A DNA stretch of 64,000 bases from Uloborus plumipes. Its lineage: Eukaryota > Arthropoda > Arachnida > Araneae > Uloboridae. The translations under genes were made by a program, and so were the position numbers. The notes beneath the pieces are model-generated. The model was not told where the DNA came from and did not search any database. It was given only the letters and a program-made list of their open reading frames with translations. Numbering within the stretch: the first letter of the stretch is position 1; every line of letters starts with the position of its first letter. Where the stretch lies: assembly GCA_038373865.1 (NCBI GenBank), contig JAXGGA010001702.1, positions 1 through 64,000 on the forward strand, given 5' to 3'. Positions 21,335 through 34,240 of this stretch are shown here, one piece after another.

Positions 21335-21764
21335 CAATGGCAGATTCAGGGAGTGGTCAAAGGGTCAGCTGCCCCCCCCCCTGTGATAAGAAACAAATTT
21401 TATCACTTGCGCACTGTGCAGTCATTATCATTCCAGCTTTCAATGAAGCAAATATTTTATACATATACTGTGAGTAAAAAAATTTTGAATTTTACTTGTT
21501 TGAAGAATTTTATAATTAAAATATTAGTTGCATTAATTTAATAATTTTAGTTTTCTTAATAGTAAATTTCTATTAAACAATATGTAGTGAATTTATTAGA
21601 ATATTATAAAAATATTACTTGTGCTGTGCAATATTGTATGTTATTTTGAAGAAGATTGAACTTTACATTTTTCGTTTTCCTCCCACATAACTGATACTTT
21701 TATAAGGTATGATCCTTGCAACTGAAACTTGACCCCCTTACAAAAATTTCGTGATCCGCCCCTG
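21335..21764. mobile_element. Non-autonomous hAT element, 430 bp
   Basis: The left end CAATGGCAGATTCAGGG pairs with the reverse complement of the right end, CAGGGGCGGATCACG. It is flanked by CCCTCGAG (21327-21334) and CCCTCGAA (21765-21772), an 8-bp target duplication with one mismatch. The interior is AT-rich and has no transposase frame. Confidence 0.8.
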
Positions 21765-21772
21765 CCCTCGAA

Positions 21773-24748
21773 TGATAAGAAACTTTCGTTTTTCGGTTCA
21801 TAATTAATTCGGAAGATAATAATCAAAGGACAAATAAGGACACAATTGTTGAAAACGTTGCACACCCCTGTATCTACTGTAAACCAGAAGGCTCGTCAAT
21901 TTTGCAGGAGGAACGGGGATAGGATAAAGGGCGCAACTCAATGCAAACTTTATCGGGAAGCAGCAAAAACTACGGCACCTATATGTAGCAGTTTTAATTT
22001 TCAAATGCTAGGAAATTGTATTATTTTGAACTTCTGCTGCTTACATGTACATACATTATTATTGAAAATTTATGCTTTATGTTCCGTTATTTTATCGCAG
22101 TTACGCAAGTTAACTGTTGTTGGTAAAATAATTGAGGTAGAACTTAAGCACGGTGAGTGTAAAAGCTCATTCCTTACGTAATTAAATAAATTTTCAAAAG
22201 CTGTTTCGTGAACTGTAATAGCAAATAGATTTAAAAATGGATAGACTGTGTGTCAAACATATTACCAACTACAAGTAAAGACCTAGTTGAAACTAAAGTA
22301 AACTATGTAATAATTTCAAAGATAATTGCAATTGATAAGTGCGTTGGTAATTTTTCGTTGCAAAAATACCAGAAAAAAGGTGGATTGAAAAATAATAATA
22401 GTGTCGAATACTTAAAGCACACCACCACAATTCGTGCCAAAGTAGTTGTAGCCATGACGGGGACTTATATGCAAAATTGCAAATTTTGACAAACTTGTAT
22501 CTATGCCGACGTGACACCGTATATTTATTACTTCAAAGTGAAACTTAATTATGGAGTCATCAGTGACAGCATTAACTAGCCTATTGAAAATACCGTCAAA
22601 ATTGGTATTGTTTAGTGCAGATCACATCTGCCGACTTTGAGAGGAGAAGTGCACAAATATGCTGGTGAAATTCAAATTTTAAGTAAAATAAGCCCATTTT
22701 CCATGCTTTGTGCTAAGGGGAGCATTGTTTCATCATTTTAACTTTTTAAAAATAACTATGTTGCAAAACTTTACGTTCCGTTTGTTGCTGTTTTCCAACA
22801 ATTTCATCCATATTTCGAGCAATAACTAATTTTTAACACAAAGGTACAAATATTCTGAAATTTAATTAATTTACAAAGATCGTACCACGTAACTGCCGCC
22901 ACACATTGCGTCAGAATACGTTTGGGTGAATCTTCAGGGTGTGAGTTGAATCTCTATTATTATTTTCAAGCAAAGAATTATGGGAAATACGCCGTCATCC
23001 CTCTCTGATTTTTAGTCCTTGGCATATGTATAGATAAAATATACAACGTCGTAAGGGATTAAAAAAATAAATAAATAAAATAAAAAAAAACGTGCTGGAA
23101 TTGAAGAGTGCTAGGAAAAAGAGTAATTTCAATACTTCTACAGCAATGGAGTTTTATTTTTACGTTAAACTGAATTGTATAATTAAAACTAAATTACAAC
23201 CAACAAATGTTCACCCATTATTTTGTACTGACTCCCAAAAAGAAGTCACGATTAAACGCGTTGTATAAAACTGACACAAAACTATTGTGTAACACTAAAA
23301 TATAAGTGGTGATATGTTATCAAGACTATTGGAAACGGAATGCATGATAGTTAAATTATAATGCTAATTAGTGTTTTTTTCAGTTTTTCCGTTGAAATAC
23401 TAATTTGTGTGTATTTTAATTGCTGCGCAGGATATTTTTTATTGAAAGTTTTAAATTCCTATATATGTTAAAGACATAAATGGAGCATAAAATATTTCAG
23501 TTGGTATGATATTGCCATAGAATATATCGTTGAAAATTATAAAACTATTGCAAGGTAAAACATTTTAACAAAATGTCCTTCAACAAAACATGCAACATTT
23601 GTATATAACATATCAATTTATTTCTATATCTTCATTTTTTTTTTTTTACATTCAACTGGAATTGGTTAGGGCAGTATGTGATCTTAAAACAGAAAAGCTA
23701 TACCGGTATAAGGAAAATCTAAGAACGTAGATTTATTCCTTTTGATATTTTTTTAATATTAAATGATCGAAAATATTTGGTTACAATAACTAACAAATTG
23801 AAAACTATTACCATTTATCTCTGTAACACGTAGCATACTAATACTGCAACATCTGAAGAGAAAAAAAATCTTCACAATATCTGCATGAAAAATTCCTATC
23901 TCCTATAATCTTATTCCTGATTTTCCGGTTTAAATCTTATAATGACTGCTCAAACATCGCTTCTGAAATACGAAACATTAGAGAATTCATTGTTTATCAG
24001 AGCAAATGACGTCACAATTTTTTTTATCACATGGTTTTTTTTCATACCTTACCTCCCAGCAATTTGTTGTCTGGAGATAAAAAAGTTGATAAAAAAAGAA
24101 GGACCGCCTCTGAAATATTATATAAATTAAAAATAATCAATCACTCCACCCCTATCGCAGACGAGTCTGTATATTTTCATTCTAAATATATCCCACTTAG
24201 CTGGGTGTGCCTGCTTAAGGTACTAAGAATATAAACTAATAACATATCCCCCTACTCTTCATAATTGAGCTGGCTGCTTTTGAGTTTACTCCAAGGGATC
24301 TTGATCAGACCAGTGGCCGCATCTAGTGAAAAAATATATATCTAATGAAAAAATTGGATCGCTTCCCATTTTGTATTTTATTTTTTTGTTTATATTTCTT
24401 CTTTCTATCTTTGAGAACGGTTGATTTATCGTTGCCACTGGAATAACAAGTACTGAGAAGCGACAGCGGAAAAAAAAAAAAAAATGCGAATGGCGAAAAG
24501 AGTGTAGAGCGATTGTTATTTATTAGGTGCACGATTTCTTCTGCGTATAACTGATGTTAGTTTTGTGCATTCTCGCGAATTTCTAATCGATGGGTCATTT
24601 GGATATCGATGAAGTTGAGTCGATGAAAATTCGATTTTTCCACTTCCATCTCGGTTCCCTCTCCCAGTATCATCAATCATGCTGACAATGTTTCGGTTTT
24701 GGTTTTGTTTCATTTATAAATTTTTTCGCACTTGATTTGTTTCATTTT
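21773..24748. other. AT-rich non-coding region
   Basis: No gene is confirmed. One exon-like stretch at 22101-22152 (+) lies between TTATTTTATCGCAG and a GTGAGT donor and reads LRKLTVVGKIIEVELKH. Its entry phase does not fit the candidate gene at 5439-5804 and no partner exon was found. 22890-23060 is of somewhat higher complexity. The rest is AT-rich with short runs. Confidence 0.3.
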
Positions 24749-24770
24749 TCTCTCTCTCTCTCTCTCTCTC
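24749..24770. repeat. (TC)n microsatellite
   Basis: About 11 uninterrupted TC units followed by a T-rich stretch. Confidence 0.9.
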
Positions 24771-27700
24771 TTTTTTCTTTTTTTGTCTGTGGAGGTTTTA
24801 AAAATATCCATTAAAGAGCACTCTTTTTCTGCTTAGATTGTCAGTAGTGCAAAGAGTTTGGAAACGGTTTAGAATTTTTTTTACCTTTAAAGTGAAAGAA
24901 ATTTTGAATTGTAGAGAAGATTTAATTTTTTGGGGGGATTAGTTTAAGTCTTTGAATCTGAGAAACTTTTTTTTTTTTTTTTGCTTATGCTTCTGCATTA
25001 TTCTGAGAACTCCACAAATGTAGCTCGTTATTTTTAAATTAAAAAATCGAATTGGTAAATATTTTGAATTTTTTTTCAATATATCTCTTTTTACCAAAAA
25101 TATAAGCAAAATCTCATTCCTGACCACTGAATATAATGGTGATCTTATTTTACCCGTAACATTCAAACAATTAAATTTTGTTTTTGTGAAAAATAATGAA
25201 ATCTGACTGTTCCTTTTTTCAGCAACTTAAAAATATTGATTATATTAAATGCTGAAATTTGAATTTACTATCGGGTGTTTTTTACTATTACTATTATTAC
25301 GTTATTATTACGTTCAAAAGTTAAAATATTTGCCTCCATCTTTTTTAACTATCGAAAGCAGATGTATTTTCAGTTTGTAAGCATTTTGTCACATTTGTCA
25401 AAATATTTAAGAAAAATTTTCCTTTGTTCATTGCTGTTTAAAAGCTAAACTTAATAGTATAATTGAATTTCCAGAATTTTTTATTTGAAATTTAAAAACA
25501 TTTAAAACCGTGGTAACTAAATGACATGTGGAGTGCTTTAAATTCGGTCAGTTATCAAGTTTTTAACTAATTTTAAAAAATCTAACGAAAATATTTTTCG
25601 AATTGCTTTACGCTATTAAATTGAGTTTAAAAATAACAATAAAATAGGAAAATATATCTATTTTTTAAAAATGTATATTTTTTGCTTTGAATATGATAAA
25701 TTAGTAGCTATCTTCAAAAGCGATTCCAAATAAATGTGTGTGTGTGTGTGTTTTTTTTTTTTTTTGGCACAGCAAAAATAACGACTACAAACGTTCATTT
25801 TGAGAAGAAACAGACGAGCTCAGTTTTCTAAAAATCCTTTTTTGACTACGACACCAATTCTGTCGGATTTCGTGGTTTAAGATTCACTTTTCGCAATTTT
25901 TCACTTGATCAGTTGCACACCTTCCGTGCATTCGTCAATTAAACTCACCAATGCACATCCATTCGGGTCTTTTTTCTTGTAGACAAAGTATACCAGTAAG
26001 TTAAAATTCAATTCTTATTAAAAAAAAAATTAAATAATAACGTATAAACGCAAATTAGTTCTTGACTTCAGAAAACCTCCTCCTTCATTTAAATGTTTGA
26101 TTGCTTTTAAATGGAAGCTAAATTCACTTTCTGGAATCCAATAAAAGAAAGTTCTTCAAACTTTCCGCAAAAATTATCACCCAAATTATCGATCTTCCCA
26201 TCCGTTGTACCACCAACTGATGATAAATGTACGTTGATGGATGGTTGTCACCACCAAGATGGATTGTGGGCATAAGTATCTTTCGCGCCGTCGTGTGGAA
26301 AGTATACGAAAAAAACTGTTATCTTCAAGAACTAGTGTTTATTTTCACATGGGGGATGGTGGTGGCTCAATACAGTAGTCTGTGTTGCTTTCTGAGATAT
26401 AATAACTCATGAGAAAATGAAAATATTGCCGATATTTTATCTCGTGTATTTCATCAACATCAAGCGTATTTGAATCAATATTTTTCTTGCGTTTCGTATA
26501 CCATTGATTCCTTCTTCCCCAATTCTGAAAATTATGCATCACATTTTGAACTGTCTCATACCGATGTTTTAACTACGACTTGGGCTGTAACTTACAGTTC
26601 ATTGCTAAATATGCATTGTTTTTCCAAAAATATTTGACAAATTTATTTCACTTTTTATTTCCTGTGTTTCTGAAGATATTAAACCAGGAGCAATGAACTT
26701 TGCTGTCACCTATATACATTCATGGCTTATCAGGGCCATAGATAGAGCTGAGCCCTTGGTCATGCACCGACTTTATTCGTACGAACAAGATAAAAATAGT
26801 TTTTGAATCTATTAACATTTTCATCATTATGATCAATGTGGGACAAAATTTTATTGATAAATGTTATTACTCTTCTAGTGTTCCATCTTTTAAAGCTTCC
26901 ACACTTTCACTAAAATTAGTGGCGTACAGAATTTGACCCTTTTCAGTGTTATTATTGAAATCTAAGAACTTAAATAATAACAGCGTAACATGATGATTTT
27001 GTCTTTGCCTAGACTGTTGACTTTGTCTTCAGAAAACGTTCTAATTGGCACCATAAATAGGTATCTAGATTGGCCTCGAAAAGTCTGCCACCGGCTGCGT
27101 TGTGGTACTCCATCTCCTCAGATGCCCACCGGTACCTGCACACACACATACAGAGAGACCTATTGATATTCTTCATTGCAGAAAGTATAATTTGAATTCA
27201 TGATGTCAAAATTAAAATTATTATTACTTTATTTTTTATATAAAAAATTGAGAGAGGAGAACTGCCGAAAAATCAGTGTGGGCACTTCCCGTAAGTAAGA
27301 CCCTATAACTTATGCGTATAAAATGTCCATGCTTAACAATGGCCTCATTGTCATAATAATTACCTTTCTTGTAGATGGTATGGAAACAGTTAAATAATCA
27401 TTTTCTCTTTTCGTGTAAAATTTCTAGTCGATTTTACACTGTTTTATCTTATGAAACGATTGTGTTTCACTGAAAAGCCGGAAAGTGTGCCTGCCAGATG
27501 TGCCTCAACATAATTAAAAAAAAACTCTTACCGAATTAAAAAGAAATCGAGGATAACAGATGAAGGAGGAATTCCGTGCTGGCGATAAAAAAAATAAGTG
27601 ATGACTTGTCGTCATTTCTAAACGCATCTTCTGGTGGGGGAAGTGGGGAATATTTCCAACCTTGTATCCGCTTCAAAGCTAAGTGGTAGACGCCAGCTGC

Positions 27701-28205
27701 AAAGTTCAGAAGCTGTTTCTTCTTCTTAATATTTTTTTTTTTTGGTCTTTTGAAGATAAAACTGGGAATAATTCGAACCGTGTTAAAAGATTGTTTTATG
27801 TAGGGAAGATCCGCCGAATAGTGTGTTGTCGTTCGGATCATTGGCTCCAGGGGTTTGCTTTAAAAGCAGTACCTTGTTGACGTGATTGGCTGTTATCGAA
27901 GAGCTGATTACACCTTACCGAGTGAGATAGTTGGTTTCACGTTTGTAGATAATGAATAATTTTGTCTTCTCTGGGAATGACAAGGCTGTCAAATTAAAAC
28001 ACTTTTGTGAATGATTTGTCGTGTTTTGGGAAAAATGCGAGAGATAGGCGACCTTGTAACGGTTATCTCGCTCTCGCTGATGAATGATGACAAATTTTCA
28101 GTGGCACGACAGAAACACAATATAATCAAGAAGCAATTTCTTCGAATGAGCAGGGACGTTAAATGTATATTTTTTATCATGATGTGACAAACTGTTTTAA
28201 TATAT
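24771..28205. other. AT-rich non-coding region
   Basis: No gene recognised. A short TG microsatellite is at 25735-25751. Patches near 26160-26290 and 27050-27140 have higher complexity. The 144-codon minus-strand frame ending the region (27989-28423) has an AT-driven composition (rich in I, F, N, Y, S) and overlaps a tandem duplication, so it is not called as a gene. Confidence 0.35.
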
Positions 28206-28335
28206 TGAAACTTAGACCAGCTATATATTAATAAGAAGATAAAGATAACACGATATGGATGAAATATTGAAACTATGACCAGATAAATATTAATAAGAAG
28301 ATTAAGATTACAAGATGGATAAATATTGAAATTAT
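28206..28335. repeat. Tandem duplication of about 60 bp
   Basis: ATTGAAACTTAGACCAGC...AATATTAATAAGAAGAT recurs one unit later as ATTGAAACTATGACCAGA...AATATTAATAAGAAGAT, and a third unit starts at about 28326. The units differ by small indels and substitutions. Confidence 0.8.
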
Positions 28336-28523
28336 GGAACTTTTTCGCATGATAAAATACAGGTTTACACATAATAGTATATCTAATGGAAAAGAACATT
28401 TGGACATTTGAAAATTGCAACATTGCTGCGTTTAATTATTGTTTTATTTGTTTTTGCTTTTATTTACAATTGTGTCTCCAAATTTACTAAATTGACAAAA
28501 TTTGGCGAATGATAATTTTTTTG

Positions 28524-28540
28524 GAGGTCACGGTGACCTC
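28524..28540. promoter_or_regulatory. IR3 palindrome of AGGTCA half-sites, site 2
   Basis: GAGGTCA-CGG-TGACCTC is a perfect palindrome with a 3-base spacer and the same arms as site 1 at 3999-4015. The upstream flank GGCGAATGATAATTTTTTTG resembles GCCGAATACGGAAATTAATA before site 1, which hints at common ancestry of a larger segment. Confidence 0.35.
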
Positions 28541-28805
28541 TAGTAACCTTCCATCGGAGCACTACTGAAATTTTGACCAATAGATTATCAATTAAAATTG
28601 TTCTGTGTATCTTTTTAATTTATGGATTTGGTAGAGAGTAAACAGCGGTAAATGTTGAGTTTAAAAAAAAAAAAAAAGAGCAATATTGACATTTTCTATT
28701 TTTTATGGAATTTCAATTCTGACCTGATATGAAATATCGTCTTTTATTCATTAAGTGATTTTGTAAAAAAATTTTTAAAAAATAAAAAATGTTTCTTTAA
28801 ATGCA

Positions 28806-28860
28806 CCGTTAGTATGAACCGTTAGTACCGTATGAACCGTTAGTAATGCTCCGTTAGTAT
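28806..28860. repeat. Small CCGTTAGTA minisatellite
   Basis: CCGTTAGTA occurs four times in 55 bases (28806, 28819, 28837 and 28851), with variable spacers such as TGAA and CCGTATGAA. Confidence 0.75.
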
Positions 28861-28919
28861 AAACGCAATGCACAAACTTATTTTATATTTGGCTCAAATA
28901 ACATTCACAAAAGAACCTT

Positions 28920-29330
28920 TTATTTTCGTTCGCCAATGGAACTGTGCTAACCTGTGACCCTTACCTTTTCCAGCTGCAGTGCTTGACTCAATTAAATATA
29001 GATCCATTCCCACATCATTTCCCATTCCACGTTTTTGTTTGTTGAATGTCTACTTCCGTACGTTAGAATTATATACGGTGGAAAACTTCTCACGCCTACG
29101 TCGAAAGGCTATCTCAAGGTCAACTTAAAAAAAAAAAATGATCTGCACTTTGGGAGAAAACGGGTTCAGTCAGAGGTCTCGAGTCCGGAAATAAGAACCG
29201 AGTTTAACCCCTCCTGGCTAGAAACATTGTGGATGAAACTGATTCCACGTCGTGAGCATTTCATTTATTGAATTGCAGTCACGAGGTGGCAATGTCCGCG
29301 ATTAAATCTGTAACAATTGCAATGAGGAAA
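28920..29330. other. Candidate conserved non-coding element (weak)
   Basis: Composition is balanced apart from an A run at 29128-29139, with GGTCTCGAGTCCGGAAATAA and CATTTATTGAATTGCAGTC among the notable stretches. A 78-codon frame is present without recognisable features. Confidence 0.3.
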
Positions 29331-29582
29331 AGTAGGAAATAAAGTAGTCACTGGCATATGGGAGTTTATTGAGACGCCAGAGATATATTTAGATCAGCAC
29401 ATCCCAAACTCATCTTTTCATTCTTGAAGTATCCTACTCGACTACAAGTACTACTCAACTAGAGTAATGACTTTAAATATTATAGATGTTATATGTAAAG
29501 ATAATATCATCAAATGATTTTTTTAATGAAAACACTAAATGTTTTAATATTCTTGAATTTGAAATTGACGTTAGTATATAAA

Positions 29583-29871
29583 TACTGTCCGTCTGTGAAA
29601 ACTGCGCCTGGTACTCTCGAACAGTTCCACTTAAAAAAGAGGTGATGGGTTGTGGGTGATAACTTTCCGAAGTTTTCAATTCAAAACTTGCATTTCCTAT
29701 GTCCTTTTGACATATTCAAGTAAACTATGTATTTGAAATTAGCATAATTCCACGTTGTTTGATAAATGCTTTTCATTATTCTTCCCCTTATTGTTATCTT
29801 GCCTAACACCTCTATTTTGGTAAGATCAGAGAAGACCTGACGCATGCATAAATGCACGGAAGGATTTACCA
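29583..29871 (-). repeat. Dispersed repeat of about 310 bp (family D), copy 2
   Basis: Inverted relative to copy 1 at 12651-12964 and matching it almost end to end with scattered substitutions and small indels. Shared landmarks on the minus strand include GCATGCGTCAGGTCTTCTCT, AAGATAACAATAAGGGGAAG and TAATTTCAAATAC. Confidence 0.7.
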
Positions 29872-30090
29872 AAGAAGATCAGACACTTGGTACTTTATTA
29901 TAATTATTATTTTCAAACATTACTTTTGGAACATATTTCCAGAACTTATTATAAGATTGATTGGAAAAACTAGAATAAATATTGTTATGGGGTATTTGAT
30001 TACAGCCTTGAGGAATATCTTGAGGGATGGTTGCGGAAGATAAAAACTCAATTAAATTCTAATGAGGATCAAAACAATGAAACGCAAATT

Positions 30091-30339
30091 GAAGGGTCAG
30101 GGGGAAAAAAGATGAAAGTGACCAAAAAGCGATTTCGAGAAAAACGAAGAACAAAGTTTGATTTCTCGTAACTCCTTATGTAGTTAATAGAGTTTTCATA
30201 CACTTTTCGGTCGATTCTCATCTATTTTTTCCCCTTGTTGTTCTACCAGATGATATTACTCCTTCATAGCCCCTAGATAGTGCTGATAACTCAAAATTGA
30301 CGAAAAAGTGACTTTCATCTTTTTCCCCCCTGACCCTTC
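30091..30339. mobile_element. 249-bp inverted-repeat element (family E), copy 1
   Basis: Ends are GAAGGGTCAGGGGGAAAAAA and, reverse-complemented, GAAGGGTCAGGGGGGAAAAA. Similarity continues through GATGAAAGTGAC on the left and GATGAAAGTCAC on the right. Both ends abut AATT (30087-30090 and 30340-30343), which may be the target site or part of the terminus. The twin at 55917-56165 has exactly the same length. No coding capacity. Confidence 0.85.
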
Positions 30340-30343
30340 AATT

Positions 30344-33300
30344 GTAAGATCACAAGAGCTATCTGAACTCATATGCGATAAAATCATGCAACTTTCTTTT
30401 TTGCAATTATTTATTTCATTAATGCACGATATTCATAGTGATAAGTACGTTTTCTGAGAACATTGCATAAAAAAGTTGCTGTGCAAAAGAAGACAATCGG
30501 TAATTACAATTTCTAATAATCTTCTTCGCAAAAAATGCATTTCTTAATTGTTTCCTAGTTTGAATAATTTATATACTCATTATGTAAAAGCTTGTGTACC
30601 ACTCACACATCATTATTTTTACGCAATTAAAACTATTCATCTTCTTTTAAAACCAAGCTGACCGTCTTTCCACGATTATGCTTCAAGTGGACCCCATTAA
30701 TGTAATTGCCCTTTTAAAATATTAAAATTTATAACGAAGATTGCACAGATTCCACCCCCCTCTACTTTCTTTCCAGTATCGTTTTTAAAAACGTAATGAT
30801 AGTTTGCATAATTTATTATCATAAATTTTATCGTGAGATTAAAAAATGGTTTTCAGTCTTGTTCCAACAAAGGTCAATTCTTATAACAGAGGTAACAAGC
30901 TGTCTCGTTGAGGCAGAAATATATTAATTGACCTCCAAACGTTATCGGATTACCCGCAAAAACTTTTTATTTGCTTGCTCTCTGCATTCTTTTGTTAACC
31001 ACTAATTACGTGGTGTTAATTTAGCACCTAAAACTCAGTTTCATGCTATTTTAATTAACTTTCGTATTGTTTTGCCAGCAACAGAGTTCAGATTTTTTTT
31101 TTTTGTCTATTGTTATATTTTTTTTCTTTTAAACTTTAAATCTTGCATTGAATGTAGTAATTAACTGGAAATAGTAGTTTTCCAAAAATCATGTCGGTAA
31201 AATGTTTCGGCGATTAATTTGCATTTTAAGAAAAATTAAATATTTCAGTTCTGGGAATTAATTGATTGCTTGCGTTATTTTCGGAGTTGTATTTAAAAAT
31301 TTTTAGAAATGTATGTTTTTTTCTCATATTTGCATACAAAAATGTTTTGATCATCGTTGAAATTTTCATTGTTAACTTTATTATTTTTTTAATACATTTA
31401 ATTACACAAATGTTGTTTAGTCCGAATTTTCAATTAAAATTGGATGTATATTGTTATGCTTTGTTTTCGCAATTACAATAGATGCATTTTGGAAAGTTAT
31501 GATTTTTTTTAATATTCGAGCATGAGAACGATGTTTTGACCACATCTAAAATTGTGATTGATTTTTTTGCATATTTAATTGCTCTAATGTTATTTTGGTC
31601 CCGGTTTTCAATTAAAACTGTGTACGTATTGGGTTTAAGTTACAGGAAATATTTTTTAAATGTTTGTTTCCGATGTAGCATCAAATTGTCGTATTACCAT
31701 TTGCGGACTTGGTGTTTTCCAGACTCCAGGAGGTTTAGATCCCCCCTTTCATGAGATGAAAACGTTTTTAATACTTCATAATTTCTCACCACTTTGGCGC
31801 AAACGTTACAGTTGCCTCTAGTTTGATTTGATCTCAGTTCAAGTAGAACTTGTTACGAATGTAAATGTAATTACAGGGAATATTTAGTTGGACTCTCGGT
31901 TTCATGAATCTAACTTACGAACACTCAGAATTTTGTGAACAGGTTGCCAGGCCCTGAAAAATCTTTTATTGAAACAATGTCATTCGATTTTACGGAATTT
32001 CGATTTCGTAGTCCCTAAAAAGCTATAAAATCAAGGACCAATGTACTCTCAAGTTATGTTACACAATTTTTACTTTTTGGATTGTGAACTGCTATTGAGC
32101 AACACAAGAAATTAAATTCAGCGCTCGATTAGAATTAATAAAAAGGGGGCACATTCAACAAGAGAAGTATGAAATTTTTTATTCGCATTCATTTACTTAT
32201 TGCCATACTTTGTACTTCACATTTTTTTTTATTGTTATTTATTTTTACCTTTTTAAAACCTTTCAAACCATATGATTGCATTTGGAATTGTTGAATGTAT
32301 CATAAGTGTGTTTGGCTGATTCCAAATGAATGACCTTAGATTTACTGTTCTGAAATGCATTTCTCTATTTACCTATATTTGCCCACAGACGCACACGTTA
32401 GAGAATTTTCTTTTTAAAATAAAGAAAAAATCAAAGAAAATAGGATCTACTTGTAAATACAGCCATTTAATCATTGGAAACATAGCCTTGATAAAGTATT
32501 AATTAGCAATTGATTGCGCTTTGTTGTGTTTTCTACTAGTTACTTTGTTACACAAAGTTATTTATTTATTCTATACTGTTATTTATTTATTTTTATGGTG
32601 ACAGCGATGTGAGGCAAAGGAAAAATAAAATAAAAATAAAACTCGTGTTATAGAAGGGTTAACTATCTGTTGTAATTCCTCATTCCCCGAAAAGAGATAC
32701 AATGCATCAATTCGATAAGCGTTGAAACAATGTCCACTAAGAAATCACATCTATCTGAGCTGAATTTCAAATGAATGATCTTGCGTCAACACGGAAACGC
32801 CGAAACATTTTAGACAAGTTTTGTTACTTCAACGGATACTGCAATGAAAAACTTGTTTTTATTGAATTCCTCCCTCTCTCCGAAGAAAGCGTCCGAAGTT
32901 TTAGGAAGCTTTTGTGTCTCATTGGTGATTTATCGAGGATTCTTCGTGCACCGCCCAGAAAGCAATCGAACGGATTTCTGCTTCATCTACTGAGTGTTTT
33001 CCGCTAACGCTATCGGTTTTAGAAAAGCCTGGCGACGTGACATGTGTTGCCACGAGCCTTAATATTTTGAGAATTAAATAATTCTTCTTTTAAGCACTTC
33101 CTTTATGTGTCACACAAGAGATAGTTTGATGACATTATTTTTTATCTTGCATTCAAAAATAGACAAAGTATGAATTAAACTTTTCGCATGATATTGTTAT
33201 TCCCAAAAAATGATTCTAAGTGCTGTCTTTCAATGTTAATGTCCACCGTGCTACACTAATTATTTTTAACTTTTAAATAAGTTATTAACGTTTAGCCTTA

Positions 33301-33499
33301 TGTGATATGCTAATGTGAGCAAAATGATAAACCTAAACAAAACAAGCGGTATAGGTAATCACAAAATAAGGAGTACTTGTCGATCCTGACCATTTTTTTT
33401 AGGTTAGTAGAGATCTATGATTTCTCTAAAAATGTATAAAAAATCACGAAATGGTGTTTATGTTTTTATGACATTAAAATTATAACGAAGAAATAACTG
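30344..33499. other. AT-rich non-coding region
   Basis: No gene recognised. The block at about 31860-32060 resembles a decayed pogo/Tigger-like piece (words such as TTACGGAATTTCGATTTCG), but ends could not be defined. 32770-33010 is of higher complexity with a 78-codon frame that has no recognisable domain. Confidence 0.35.
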
Positions 33500-34240
33500 C
33501 TTTCATTTCTTTTCTTATTTGTTTCATATGTTTTCGTATGTAACTGAGACTTAATGATGACATTTAGATTTAAGCATCAGCGCGACTCGATGAAACTAAA
33601 TTGATAGCTTCACCACTTCATCCTCGAGCACATCCCACACATTTGATGATTAAATGAAAACGTAATTATTTTCCTCTAATTTCCTAACCGTCCTTATCTC
33701 ACCACTTCAAGCAAATAATACAATTTAGAAGTTCCCGAAATAAAAGAAAATCATTCTTAACCACATTTACCTTATCAATATACAAGATTCAATTTGGTAT
33801 CCACATGGAAAATAAAATACATTCAGACTCCATTTCTTTTAATTTTCCCACATTTCTCATCATAGTTTTTATTTGAAGGGAAATGAAGTCAATAACTGGC
33901 AAATTCTTCTAAGATAAACAAACTGGGGAAACATTTATTTCCCTAATGAATCATATCGACAAATAAAACTTTCCTCAAATAATTCTTGATTTCCTCGCTG
34001 CATAAGTAGTTATTTCTCGTTCCCTTCAATTAAGTTATTGCGCAAAAAAAATCCATCGGCTTGGCATTTGTGTCATTCTTTGATAATACAAATAAACAAG
34101 AGAGTGAATAATTTTCCTTTTCGAAGAATGCCTGCTGCTGTCGAGGGATTGGGTAATTTTGCCACTGGTAACTACTGTTAATTATCAACTTCATTCGTAT
34201 TTCACAGCATTAATTTTACAATAGCATTTGTAGGCAATTG
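33500..34240. other. Candidate conserved non-coding element (weak)
   Basis: A long block of non-repetitive, moderately AT-rich sequence with several homeodomain-type words (GATGATTAAATG, CGTAATTATTTTCC, TTCAATTAAGTTATTG) and few runs. No open frame of note. Confidence 0.3.

Noticed and set aside
21846..22181. 111-codon plus-strand frame
   Set aside because: No domain recognised and two residue-composition regimes joined by a pyrimidine tract; only the short exon-like end is kept as a low-interest note.
24308..24446. Possible hAT ends CAGTGGCCGC and, inverted, CAGTGGCAACG
   Set aside because: The flanking octamers (GATCAGAC and GAATAACA) do not match and the inner ends diverge after CAGTGGC.
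27989..28423. 144-codon minus-strand open frame, longest ATG frame in the window
   Set aside because: AT-driven composition (I, F, N, Y and S rich), overlap with a 60-bp tandem duplication, no domain and no splice context.
31860..32060. Tigger-like element
   Set aside because: Words resemble pogo/Tigger repeats but no pair of inverted ends or TA flanks could be defined.
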